Assembly (NCBI GenBank): GCA_020747065.1
Contig: JAGMVK010000005.1
Location: 930,001 to 994,000 of the forward strand
DNA: 64,000 bases
DNA from: Cadophora sp. MPI-SDFR-AT-0126
Taxonomy: Eukaryota > Ascomycota > Leotiomycetes > Helotiales > Ploettnerulaceae
Direction of reading: 5' to 3'
Every line of letters begins with the position of its first letter. Position 1 is the first letter of the stretch. The notes under the pieces were generated by a model. That model saw only the letters and a program-made list of their open reading frames with translations. It searched no databases and was not told where the DNA came from. The position numbers were made by a program, and so were the translations under genes. Of the stretch, positions 32,913 through 44,411 are shown one piece after another.

Positions 32913-34325
32913 TCAATCAAATGTGACCTTTTTGCCTTGGAATGTGGCTGTCTGCTTCTCCTCCTTGGCCTTCTTCGCAGCCTGCCAGCTAGGGTGTAAC
33001 ACGCCAACATCATCTCTCTTCTTTTCCCGAATCCTAGGCTCCACAGCAATAGCATTCTCACCTGTCGCCCGGCTGAAATCTCGCTGGCTTCCACCTCTAT
33101 CATTACCACCTCTTCCTCTGACACCGTAACCTCCACCCTTACCCCTTCCGCCATCCGTTGCACCTCTCTTCGCGTCCCAGCCGTCACCCTTCTTCTTCTT
33201 CCCCATCTCTGCAACAGGCGGCATTCCTTTCTTGATATGGTTCGCACCTGATCCGTGCTTCTTCTCGGCTATGGCTCTTCGTGCCATCTGGCCAGGTCTA
33301 TTCTTCTTGACTGGAGGAGGAGCATCGTCAAAATCCGATGCAGACGATTCAGATCCAGACCAGTAGCCAGCGTTCAGACTGGGCAGAAAGGTCGAGCCTC
33401 TCGGAGCACCAACAGATACCTTTGGTTTTGAAGTTTTCTCCCGCCGTTGTTTTGCGTCTGGGGACTGTGATCTGGTGATTTGCGCAGTCGATTCAGACGA
33501 CGCTGAGGAAATTGAGAGTGACCGTCTTCTCGGCTGGGAATGTAGTCTTTCAACAGCATATTCGTCTTCATCAAAGCTTTCCTCGTCAGAGGATCCGCCT
33601 AGCAGAGCATCGTAGCGAGCCAGTTCTGCCTCGGAGTCCATCGCCTCATCTTCACTATCCTCCTCATCTCCAGGTGATTCAAATCCGTCCCAAGCGGCCT
33701 CGTTCGAAGATTGCCTTTTGGGCTCATTGGTTTCTGGCTCAAGATCTTCATCCTCCATATCTGTTCGTCTCGGGGCTCCAATTACTGGTTGCTTCAATAT
33801 TCCCTTGACCTCCTCTTTCTTCGCTCCCTTCCCTTTGTTAGGTGCCGCAGGCGGTGGAATTCCCATTGCAATATACATGCCGGTTATAATCTGCGGCATT
33901 GCATCCTTGACTGGCTTCGTATTCGTCATCCCACTCAACACGTTATTCGATGCTGTGATCATTTCCTCTGACATATCAGGTCTAGGAGCCACCTTCCTCA
34001 CCTCCTCTGGCAGCACATCGCTCTCCGCGATTCTCTTAATCTTCAGTAATGTCTTGTGTAGGTACGAGTCTGTTGCCTGGTCCAAATTGATCGATTTCAA
34101 AGCCTCGATTTCTCGATTGATCCGTACGATATCCTCGCTTTTGTTCTCCGCTTTTGCGATCTTCAGTCGATTCCCAAGTTTCTGCCGCTGAAAGCCTTTC
34201 GCTGTTTTGAGGGCTTTATGAAGCAATTTCTTGCTCTGCGTCAGCTTTTCTTGCGCATCTTCCTTACGCATGTGCAGGACACGATCGCCCGTACCATCGA
34301 AGGTAGATCTCTTGCGTTTCGGCAT
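32913..34325 (-). CDS. bud22: Bud22-family ribosome biogenesis protein
   Basis: An intronless 470-residue protein. Bud22 is a nucleolar factor for small-subunit (18S) rRNA processing. The N-terminal 130 residues form the helical basic region (EKLTQSKKLLHKALKTAKGF, NRLKIAKAENKSEDIVRINR). The middle is a Ser/Asp/Glu-rich linker. There is then a Gly/Arg-rich stretch (GGRGKGGGYGVRGRGG) and the diagnostic end: VLHPSWQAAKKAKEE with FQGKKVTFD. Order and ends match the family. The start is the first ATG, giving a basic MPKRKRS opening. Confidence 0.9.
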   Translation of the reverse strand: MPKRKRSTFDGTGDRVLHMRKEDAQEKLTQSKKLLHKALKTAKGFQRQKLGNRLKIAKAENKSEDIVRINREIEALKSINLDQATDSYLHKTLLKIKRIAESDVLPEEVRKVAPRPDMSEEMITASNNVLSGMTNTKPVKDAMPQIITGMYIAMGIPPPAAPNKGKGAKKEEVKGILKQPVIGAPRRTDMEDEDLEPETNEPKRQSSNEAAWDGFESPGDEEDSEDEAMDSEAELARYDALLGGSSDEESFDEDEYAVERLHSQPRRRSLSISSASSESTAQITRSQSPDAKQRREKTSKPKVSVGAPRGSTFLPSLNAGYWSGSESSASDFDDAPPPVKKNRPGQMARRAIAEKKHGSGANHIKKGMPPVAEMGKKKKGDGWDAKRGATDGGRGKGGGYGVRGRGGNDRGGSQRDFSRATGENAIAVEPRIREKKRDDVGVLHPSWQAAKKAKEEKQTATFQGKKVTFD

Positions 34326-34580
34326 CTTGTGACGACTTGAAAGTTGTTCACTGCGCCAGTCAGGAAAAAGTTCAGCCTCGCTACATATTGATTGACGCTA
34401 GCCCAGATTTAGAGCGGCAGAACTTCACCGCCGAAGTGGGATGAAAGTCCACATGTCAGCCATCATTAACCCATTCTTGAGCTTGAATTAGAATCGATCG
34501 ACTGATGCTGTTGTAAGTAAGAGATAAGTATCTATTTCTTTTGCCTTTCACCACATCTCAATTTTCGACTTCTATACAAA

Positions 34581-35638
34581 ATGGCGACCACTTCAATTCA
34601 AGCATCAAATCTCTTCAATGTAGATGGCATCGTTGCAGTAATCACAGGAGGTGGTTCTGGTAAGTCCCAGGTCCTGCTTGAAACTCTGCATATGGCATAC
34701 TGACATCATGTAGGAATCGGTTTGATGATGGCAAGAGCTTTGGCTCTCAATGGCGCACACAAAGTCTATATTATCGGCCGGCGGAAAGAAGTTCTCGAGA
34801 AAGCAGCTCAATCCGTAAACACCAACAATATTATTCCCCTGGTCGGAGACGTCACCTCTAAGGACACTTTATCCTCCCTCGTATCGACCATCAAAGCGGA
34901 AGTTGGGTATATAAATGTTCTCGTTGCCAATTCGGGAATACTTGGTCCCCAAAAGTCCATACCGATCACAGCCGAGTCGAGTATTGCGGACTTTCAGAAA
35001 GCCTATGGGGAAGCTAGTTTCAAGGATTATGCAAGCACATTTGAGTTGAACACTGTTGCTGTTTGGTTTACAGTCGTTGCGTTCCTTGAACTTCTCGATG
35101 AGGGGAATAAAAGAGGAAACGTAGAGCAGAAAAGTCAGGTTATTGCCACAAGTAGTATTGGTGGCTTCAACCGTGCTGTCCCAGGTGGATTCGCATATGG
35201 TCAGTCTAAGGCTGCTACGACGCATTTGATGAAGCAATTAGCAACAGGGCTAGCTCCATTTGGAATAAGATCCAATACTCTCGCGCCAGGGCGTAAGTCC
35301 ATTTTCCGTATTGTTGCGTTGCCCCGATTCATGCTCTCGCTGTCAAGTGATGATGCATTAATACCCGTTTCGTTTTGGGGAAAGCTTCTTATGTCTTAGC
35401 AAATATTGAATTTTCTGATCAAACCTGACTGTTAAAAGTATTCCCTTCAGAACTGGCAGCCGGCATCATCGGCGACGGCATTTTTTCACGATCTGTGATC
35501 CCTCTCGAAAGGGTCGGTACCGAAGAAGATATGGCTGGTGTCATATTGTTCCTCACAAGCAGAGCTGGTGCGTACTTAACTGGCACAGTACTGCTAGTTG
35601 ACGGAGGAAGGTTGAGCCTGATGCCTGCAACTTACTGA
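34581..35638 (+). CDS. Short-chain dehydrogenase/reductase (classical SDR)
   Basis: Exons 34581-34659, 34714-35292 and 35439-35638 join in frame to 285 residues. SDRs oxidise or reduce carbonyl and alcohol substrates with NAD(P)(H). The cofactor motif TGGGSGIG spans the first intron. Further motifs are VANSG, SSIGG with the catalytic Ser, and YGQSK with Tyr and Lys. LAPG precedes the last intron, and the end LTGTVLLVDGG is typical. IGRRK after the second strand suggests NADP preference (inference). The substrate is unknown. Confidence 0.9.
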
Positions 35639-38557
35639 AAGATACATTTGAGCGAATAAAGTATGGAAGCAAATTTTGTTGCGTGGAGATTGAAGACTAA
35701 ATCGAATTTTTCTCCTTTTCAACCTCTCTCTTCAGATAACATTCTGGACTGGCGTTTGTCGATGGACCGAATGCTTCTTCTCGAAGGAGTATGTGACTCC
35801 TTGATCATTGAATCGGCTGATGGTGTAGGTGGGTACACACTATACCTGGGAATAATTTTAATGGCCTGAAGAAGTACTGCATAATTTGCCGTGCAATCAA
35901 GACGAAGGTCAGCCGAAGCGAACAAGGAAGACATTCCATCTGCAGAGTTTTCTCGCCCCTGGTTTCCTCGGCCCCGATAGTTGTGGGCTGCGTCACAATC
36001 AAAATTTATGAGGCTGAACCTGTAGCATCATGCACGTAAGCATGCCATGATCTTTTATATCGCTCTTTACACTCACGGGAGGAGAGGTTTCTCCTGCCGG
36101 CCCATAGTTTTGGGCAACTTTCGCAAATTATTCAACAGGTCACAGGCACATGTTTCGAGATCCAGTTGATAGATTGGCGGTCATGAACTCGCATATGGCT
36201 CCTCTTCTCGGACATCATAACCTTGCACTTGCACAGACAGATACGTATGGTCTGGTAGATCTGTTCGGCCCAACTACCTATTTAGCCTCCGGTGTCACCC
36301 GTAGCACTTCCGTGTGGGAATATCTGACGTTGTATACCGTCAAGGATTGTGAGCCTCAGGGACCTCGGCATATGCCTATTTTGGAGAGGAAGAACGGACA
36401 GGCATGTACGTGCGGTTGAGGAATGTGGTAGCCGCCTTGTCACTTATCCATTTAGATGGATGTAATCGACAAACACACTTTCCGATCCTCGTCGCCTCTG
36501 GGGCTGTACGCGTGACAGAGATGGGTTTCTCAATAGACTAGTGTCGGTACGAGAGTCTCTAACTTTACCGGTATATATGTTCGAGGACCAAGACTGGAAT
36601 CTGGAACATGTTCAGTGTTGCTGATCTTCTTGACGCCTGGAAAAGCAATTCCTCATTGTGCAAAACATTGGCCAAGAAGCTGGCTCAATTTTTAATCGAA
36701 ATTTCTATATCATTGTCGATATCAGCATGGACCGGAAACTCCCATTTATCAGCCGCATGAAAAGGCATGGCAATATCTTCAGATGCAAGATAGTCATATC
36801 TGGTTGAGTGTGACAGGCCCCTGAGCCTAGAGCTCTGGGCATCGAACAAATCAGCAGATGACCGTTTGACTCTTTGTCACTCTCCACTAGGAAACAGTAC
36901 AACAGACACGGCTGATAGACCAAAATATGATCAAGGATGTATCAAGTGCATCAAGATAGTGGGCGGGTTTTTGTTTTGATCCCTGACTTAGGTGCCTCGC
37001 TTAGCACAACTGGGACTGCGATTAACTCTCGGAACTAATCCGACGCAAACTTAGTGGTGAAAGGATTTATATATGTGCGTGGGTTCAGATGCTCAACGGT
37101 CCCTTCGAATGAGATATGCGCCACTGTTTTCTAGCAGATCTCGTAAGTCTTGGCTAATATGTTGGGTAGATCTTCGTCGCGTATACACATCAGGTGGTGC
37201 GACAAAAGAAGATTAAGTTTAGGCTCCTTCATCCGAGGCGATGACTAGGCCCCAAATAAAGGTTGTTTCTGTATGTATTAGATTATATTCACATGGGTGC
37301 TCAAGTTGTTCCATATCCGAAGTACGATGTAACGTTCTTACAGCCGGCTTGGCGAGTCTATTGATCTACGCTTTATCTTCGTTGTCAGTTTGTATGAAGG
37401 GACACGGAGACGAAAGGAAGAGCATTTTATTATGCAGGAGATAATAGCATTTGTAGATAGGACAAAAGGATGCTTGCTTTATGCCCTCAACATATGTTGA
37501 AAAGGCATTTTCCTTGCGGTATTAGAAGGCAGAATGGTCTATTCTCATGAAGAACCAAATTATCACAGATTGTCTAACAATACAATGGGAATCTCAAGAA
37601 CCCCTCGGCGGGGCTGAATAGGACCCTTGAAGACTTAATATCTCGGTTGAATGACAACCCTTGTCTTGCAACGCCACTAGCAGATGGATTTTATGTTTCC
37701 CCGCGCCGTTTCCCCCATTTTTTGGCCCCATTTTGGACGGAAGAGGCGCGAATAGTCTTTTCTTCGGGGAATTTCAAGCCATGATCTACAGTCGCAAGCT
37801 TCTTTGAGGGACTTCGAGAGATCCATGACGCCGGCAAAAACAGTGGCTGCGCGGGTATTGGGACCCATTGAAATTTTGTGGCAGGTTAAAGTGTTTCTCA
37901 TCATTTCCAGAGGTAATAGCTCTCGCAACAGCTGCCTGGCAGAATGTACTCGCTTTGCAAACGTCCTTGGACCATATCTCAAACAAAGTAAACCAGGTGG
38001 GTAGTCGGATAGCAAATGCAACCAAGTATAACAGCCGAGCTTAAGCCCCTTGATCATGTAAGGTACCAAGATACCACTTCTTCAGCCTGTTCCGACAAAT
38101 TGATGGTACCGAAACTTTAGACCTATCGCAATGTCACTTACTATGATGGGTTAAATTGAAACAACCAAGGTCCATTCTTAGTGCTCGATTTGTTATTTCC
38201 CCTGTTTGATTTCCTGTCTGCTCATGCGGCCTGCGGCTTCCAAACAATGTTTCTCCGTGACAATTTTGTTTGCTTTACCAAATGATTGGGCGTGGACCTC
38301 AAGCAGCATATAGAATGCTGGCCAATATGGTTCATACGCCTCCAACTCGATGAAGCCACGATATTGTGGGGCAACAGTCTATTCCGGCTGCAAACATTCC
38401 GCCGGGTTGTCTCCCGCTTTTCCATGTCTCGACGATCAAATTGTCAGTTGTGCTAGTCCGTGGAGAGAGAAGAGAGAGAACTTTCCATATAAGACTGTGG
38501 GAGGACGCCATCAGGACTTTCTTTCAGCATCCGAGAACAGCAATACTTTCCTTCATC
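35639..38557. other. Gene-free 2.9 kb region upstream of the cellobiohydrolase
   Basis: No supported gene. ORFs at 36150-36419 and 37677-38069 are open but have no family-like features. The last 300 bp is the likely promoter of the GH7 gene. Confidence 0.5.
38280..38557 (+). promoter_or_regulatory. Probable promoter of the GH7 cellobiohydrolase
   Basis: Elements seen are an ATTGG box (CCAAT on the complement) near 38284, a GTGGGG word near 38367 that fits the CreA consensus SYGGRG, and a TATAA-like CATATAAG near 38488, about 70 bp before the ATG. Cellulose induction and glucose repression are expected for the family. The individual sites are unproven. Confidence 0.4.
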
Positions 38558-40188
38558 ATGATTTCCTCTGCACTTGCTCTCGCTTCGCTCTTCGTCGCTA
38601 CCAGCGCGCAGCAGGCTGGTACTCTTACTACAGAGACCCATCCTGCTCTCCAAGTAAGCGTCTGTACGTCGACCGGATGTAAGACATCAGCTCAATCTAT
38701 CGTCATCGACGCAAACTGGAGGTTGTATAGACTCAATACTGTTAATACGTAAAGCTAATGAAATGAAATAGGTGGCTTCACACAACGTCTGGATACACAA
38801 ATTGCTATACTGGCAATGAGTGGAACGCAACTGTGTGCCCTGATGGAGCAAAGTGCGCGACAAATTGTGCATTAGATGGGGCCGACTACTCTGGAACCTA
38901 TGGCATCTCCACGTCCGGCAACTCTCTCAAGCTCAATTTCGTCACCAAGAAAGACCAGACCAATGTCGGCTCCCGAACGTACCTGATGGCAGCTGGCAGC
39001 CAAACCAAGTACCAGATGCTCAAACTCTTGAACAAGGAATTCACCTTTGATGTGGATGTGTCCAACCTGCCCTGTGGACTGAACGGAGCTCTGTACTTCT
39101 CCGAGATGGACGAGGATGGTGGAATGTCAAAGTACTCAACGAACAAGGCCGGTGCCAAATAGTATGCGCCCCGATTTACCGCTTGGAGGGTTTGCAGGCC
39201 CCGACTTCGAAAGTCTGCTTAGAAGACCATCGCTGACTCTGAAATTTCGCAGTGGAACTGGTTATTGCGATGCCCAATGTCCCCAGGACGTGAAGTTCAT
39301 CAATGGACAAGTAAGTCTGCCCTGACTTCAGAGTTTGACTCCAGTTACGCTCCAATCACAAGCTGACCCGCGACTTCAGGCCAACTCCGTTGGATGGAAG
39401 CCATCCGACAACGATGCCAATGCCGGTGGCGGACAATACGGATCATGCTGTAACGAGATGGATATCTGGGAAGCAAACTCTGTCTCCACAGCATATACTC
39501 CGTAAGATAGCTCGAAGACTGGACGCTTTCTGATCGCTGATATTGCCGAAACAGACATCCTTGCTCAGTCGTCGGACAGACTCGGTGCTCTGGCACAGAC
39601 TGCGGAATTGGTGCCAGGTACTCGTCTATGTGCGATGCCGATGGGTGTGACTTCAACTCCTACCGAATGGGTGTCCTCGACTTCTACGGAAAGGGCAAGA
39701 CTCTTGACACTTCCAAGAAGATGACTGTCGTCACCCAGTTCATTACCAACGACAACACCGATACCGGAACCCTAGTTGAGATCAAGCGCTTCTATGTCCA
39801 GAATGGTGTGACTTACGCAAACTCAGAGTCTGCTATTCCCGGAGTCACTGGCAACTCGATCACTGACGAGTTCTGTGAGGCTCAGAAGACCGCGTTCGGT
39901 GACAACAACATCTTCAAGACCAAAGGAGGCTTGGCCGTCATGGGCGCGTCCTTGAAGAAGGGTGTCGTCTTGGTCATGTCCATCTGGGATGACCACACCG
40001 CAAACATGCTCTGGCTGGATGCTCCTTACCCACCTACCAAGGACGCCAGCGAGCCGGGTGTTGCTCGAGGAGAGTGCAGCAGAGACTCTGGAGATCCAAA
40101 GACTGTTGAAGCTGAGAGCCCAAATGCATCCGTCACATACTCCAACATCAAGTGGGGTCCTCTTGGTTCTACCTTCAAGGCTCTCTAG
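38558..40188 (+). CDS. GH7 cellobiohydrolase, secreted, no CBM1
   Basis: Exons 38558-38721, 38772-39161, 39253-39310, 39380-39501 and 39555-40188 join to 1368 nt, 455 residues. The enzyme releases cellobiose from cellulose chain ends. An N-terminal signal peptide ([18 protein letters not shown]) precedes the mature QQAGT start. The catalytic motif [12 protein letters not shown] carries the nucleophile Glu near residue 230 and the acid/base Glu near 235. Many paired cysteines are present. The sequence ends at [15 protein letters not shown] right after the catalytic domain, so there is no linker or CBM1. The loop order fits a CBH1-type enzyme rather than an endoglucanase (inference). Confidence 0.94.
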
Positions 40189-42058
40189 ATATTCCTCCGA
40201 ACATTAGCACAGTGATCTCAATAATCAGAATTAGATCTCGGAAAGGTTTTTTGTACATACATCAGGCAGCTAACCTGTAGACAGATTGAAGTTTGTGCTT
40301 TTTCTCTCCTGTATCTAGTTCCGCGAAGTTGTACAATCGGGTGGTTTGACGTTCGAAAAACGACGGCATGAAAAGTAAAATAAATTCCGTTCAACGTAAA
40401 GAGTCCAAGCCCAAGGGTTGCTGAGAGGATCGCGAAGAGAAAAGATGTTGATTCTGTAGTGGAGAGAGTGAGTTGTATTTTCTAGAAAGATTAGGAGGCG
40501 TGGAGGCTCGATGAGGGAAGCAGTGGTCCGTGCGCCACTACAATAGCTTCCTCCATACCTCCGTATGCGAGCCAACCACATCAACCAGACGAAATGTTCG
40601 AAAGGGAAGTTGTTGCCATACCATGCCGACTATGCTTGCTTTCCTCTCAGAGATGAGATGGACGGACGTTTGCAAGAAGACGACACCATTGACAATGAAG
40701 GGGTCCGATGAGAGCTAAGCCTCATTGGTAGATCATGTGCAACATTCGGGATCGATAACACCGTTTCGGATCAATTTCTTCGGCCATGCTTCTCGACGAC
40801 CGTCACAGCATTGTACTCAGTACAACCTAGTCAACGCCTCTATCGATCATATGCGGTAGCTATTGTATAGACGAAAAGCAATGCAACTTCGTATTCCTGA
40901 TTCCGGGAAACGTTTTGAGATATCAACGAGGCAACGACTTTGGCAGGCTGGCTTACCTCGTCGATCTGACTTCGCCGTGCTGATGTCCCCAGTCGCTCTT
41001 ATCCGATCTCAAAAGCTTGCTGGCGGAAAATACTGTTCAGCTGTCCTCGGAATCAGATAGCTGCAGTGTGGGAGATGGGAGCTGAGAGAAACTTGACTGA
41101 CACGTCCAGCCGCCTCGGATCTCAGGACGGTCATATCCAGATATCAGAATGCAGATCTCAATTTTTCGAGGCATTCGGGTGAACCCGAAGTCCGCATTTC
41201 AACCTCGAGTCTACCGGTCTATTCAATTTCTGTCAAGTGTTTGCTTTTCTCGAGGTCTGAAAAGCAGCTTGAGGCTTGAAAGGTGGCTGGATGTGGCGGA
41301 GTTCGCGGCCACATAGCCCCTCGCGACCCATACCCCAAGAAGTTTGTACTACACCAAGTCATCTTGACCTGTAGCGGCTTTCATAATGAATCCCGAGATG
41401 ACTTTGCTTGAGATAGTTTGTGCTGAGTTTCTGATGTCTCACAAAATACCAACAATCGATGTCCACCTGGTTGAGAGTATTGAGATTTGAGAAGCTCCAG
41501 GCCCAATCATCTTGCACTTCATGCTATGTGCCTAGTGGCGCATTCCTATTATATTTTCAACTTCCAAAGAGTCAAGTCAATGCTTTGGAAGGAGCTGGCG
41601 CTTACACAGGTCCATTTCTGGACTGTGTGATCCCGAAGATATGTAACGTTCCCCTCCAGTTGGTGTTTTGCCCCAGTGAGCATGGCTGTCGGGCTCTTTG
41701 ACAGCAACTTCATGCGGCGTGATCTGCTTCCTTCTCAGAGCTAGGCCAGTGATCACTCCGCACATGTTGGCCGTGATGGCCCGCCCACGTACGCGTCCTG
41801 TGCGGGGAAACAAGTCATTTGTTTTCTTATCCAAGTCTTGAAGATGCATCTGGTTGCCCAGACTTCTTAAGCCGCATGGGCCCGTTCACTCACGTTTAAG
41901 GGGGTTGCACAACAGCCTTCATTCAGGTCGAGGACGGCTCAGACGACGAAGTTCAACTTTGTTATTTAAGGTCTTGTATAACTGCAACTTCCCCCGCTGT
42001 TCAATCATGCGGGCCTTTTGGGTTCGGAAAATCACAACTCTATTCGAAAGATCCAAAA
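40189..42058. other. Intergenic, 1.9 kb, nothing recognised
   Basis: This lies between the GH7 gene and the seven-TM gene. I see no ORF with family features. Confidence 0.5.
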
Positions 42059-43486
42059 ATGGTTTTCCCTACGCGAGAAACGAGGGCAGGAACAGTTGTT
42101 TCTGTGATCTTGTCCTTGTTGTTCATGGCAACCTTGTCTGTCTGCTTTGGTGAGCTGACACTTTCCACCTGTGCGCTTTGTACTGATATAAAATAGCTCG
42201 TCGAGTTCAAAATGTACGAACTGGGGTAGGCTACCACTTGTTTGTTGGCGTAGGTCATGAAAATTATCCGATACATGTGAAATCCAGCTGACAAAGTGTA
42301 GTGATCCTGATCATCTATGCGGATTCGATCATTTTTGTTTTGGGAACTGCAGTTTTATGGCAAGGTTATGGAGTAGACTCATCGCATTCAGTATGTTCTA
42401 CTGCTCTACTTCTGTGCCTGAGTTGTTATATGACAACAAAAGTATGTCCTCTCTACTGGCTGCCTGTTGATGTCGAAAAGCTAAGCTTCGTTTAGGTGGT
42501 ATGTCAAAATTCCGATTGGCTTTCCACAGCGGGGTATGCTAAATGAAACAGTTTATCTACTACTTCCTTGTAGAGCGCGTTGTATGTTACTGCTTCTTCG
42601 TCTCACTGGATATGCACTAATCAGGCTCTTTGTAGTATATCGTCCGGAGAAGCTCGAGTTCAAGACTAAAGAGCAAGCTCTACTTGTTCAATTCTTTTGG
42701 AATGCTGGTCCCATATCTTTTTGTCATCGCCCTCAATTTCTACTTCCGATTTGCAGATTATGAGCAGGGATCATGCAGGATTGGAATGAAAAGAGAATCT
42801 ATGATACCACTGATTGCGTTTGACATCCTCGTCAATGTATTTCCACACGCAGGCCACTGAAGGATCTCCACTAACAACGACAGGTTTATCTGACCTCATT
42901 GTTTCTCATACATCTGCGCTGTAAGTATGGCGGCGAGATACCCCGGAGCGGTAATCATTAACGACGATCAGCCCTCTATTCCTACAAGACAAACCGAAGC
43001 TCCCAAACCCGGATGGTGACACTTCGAACTTTCGTCGGAAGTTGCTGCACCTTGACGTCAAGTGTCGCGTGCGTTCAGATCTAGTCGGCCTTTTCCCAAA
43101 GTCAACTGACAAATGATCAGTAACTTAACCGTAGTGATGGTATCGAAGGGAGAACCGGGCTGGATATGTCTCATGGTGGGTGCCCTCCGAGTTCTTTCTA
43201 TCCCTTTACAGCTTGTCCGAGGAGGACTATAGTCGTCGTTCTCTTCCTCAGACAGCCTTTGCTTCCGCAAAATCACCTAATCACTCTTCTTTCTTCTTGA
43301 AAGGGCAATACTAATTGCGACTCCTCCACAGTGCTGCAACATCGACAGTAAATATTCCGTCCCATAGACACCCAATGCAGCCCAACTGACACAGCCCATA
43401 AAGTCCTCTTCAGCGCCTTAGTCCTCCACTGGATAACGTCTAAAGATAACGCCTCGACTCACGCCTCGCCCTCCCCAAATTTTTGA
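42059..43486 (+). CDS. Fungal seven-transmembrane protein, ten exons
   Basis: Assembled by hand. Exons are 42059-42149, 42197-42253, 42302-42441, 42552-42581, 42636-42836, 42884-42920, 42972-43068, 43121-43175, 43332-43347 and 43404-43486; they keep phase throughout and give 268 residues. Seven hydrophobic segments are seen, including VILIIYADSIIFVLGTAVLW, YLFVIALNFYFRFA, MIPLIAFDILVNVYLTSLFL and WICLMCCN leading into ILFSALVLHWITS. The order matches a fungal multi-pass, GPCR-like membrane family of unknown function, as I recall its pattern. The second intron has a weak GTCATG donor. The stop is a TGA (43484-43486), after which the same frame stays open to 43804 with a plausible cytoplasmic tail. 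Confidence 0.7.
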
Positions 43487-43804
43487 CCCTCCTCAGATCC
43501 GACGTCGCCCGTCCGACTCGTACCCCGTCCACCTATTTCAGATATGGAAGCATACCATATGGGTTTGCGAGACCTGAGTCGGAAATCAGGCGTCACGACA
43601 ATGGTGACTGCGAATGAGTATGACGACTTGGAATTGGATAGAATCAATACTTTACCTCCGAATGTCGTAACTATCGAGACGGAACATACAATGGAGGTCA
43701 GTGAGTTAAGGCCAGATACTGAGGGGAGCGGAAGTGATCTAGGCTTGCAGAGAGTGAAGATCATTGGGAGTAAAGAGGAGTTGTTCCGGAGGGAGAAATG
43801 CTGA
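43487..43804 (+). other. In-frame downstream extension of the seven-TM protein
   Basis: This 105-codon frame continues, without a shift, from the TGA that ends the seven-TM protein. It is Ser/Thr/Glu-rich and hydrophilic (SRKSGVTTMVTANEYDDLEL) and looks like the cytoplasmic tail expected for the family. It could be reached by readthrough, by a missed splice (for example donor 43437 to acceptor 43642), or it may be orphaned by a CGA-to-TGA type mutation. Confidence 0.5.
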
Positions 43805-44411
43805 AGATAGGATTTGTATCTATCCTCCACCATCTCTATAGTGATATATAATTCTCTTCGTCGGCTTGGGGTTGACGATACCGTATTGTGGATTTCCGTG
43901 GAGCATCTCACAGCCGAAATCTAGAGCTGAAGCGATATTCGTATTTATTCCGACGTCAATGTTTTGGCATCCCAGCCTTGCGCCCCCTCGTGGCTTCGCT
44001 TCTCTATACACCAACTCAATATCCGCGTGCCGAAGTCAATAGGCTACTGCATTCCGATGAGTAAGCGACCCTGCCTCGGATAATGTTCAACATCGCTCAC
44101 GGGAATGAAACCTGTCAAGTTTGGTAGTAAATGTAAATGCTTGCCGAATGGATATTGCTCTTAAGGATGGCAAGCTCCGTCGATGGGTAGGATATCTGTG
44201 ATGTGTATCAACACGCGGTGCTGACGCGGGTCACTTCTATAATTCAAACTTCCCAGTCGCAGCTTCTCGACTTCACCAACTCCTTATAACACACCTACAA
44301 TGTACAGCTGAACCACAGCTTCCATAGCCGACGAGATTCTACATTTGAAATCTTTCTCGGTTCGCTAAAAAGACCAAAATACAGGACCTCCAACTAATCA
44401 TCCATCTCAAG
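43805..44411. other. Intergenic, nothing recognised
   Basis: This is the 3' region of the seven-TM gene and the promoter of the MDR gene. There is no supported feature. Confidence 0.5.

Noticed and set aside
15904..35638. A secondary-metabolite cluster of BBE oxidase, type III PKS and SDR
   Set aside because: The genes are 6-12 kb apart, with housekeeping genes (bud22) between them and no transporter or regulator of cluster type; co-regulation is not shown.
35639..38557. ORFs upstream of the GH7 gene (36150-36419, 37677-38069)
   Set aside because: Open frames without ATG context, motif or composition typical of proteins.
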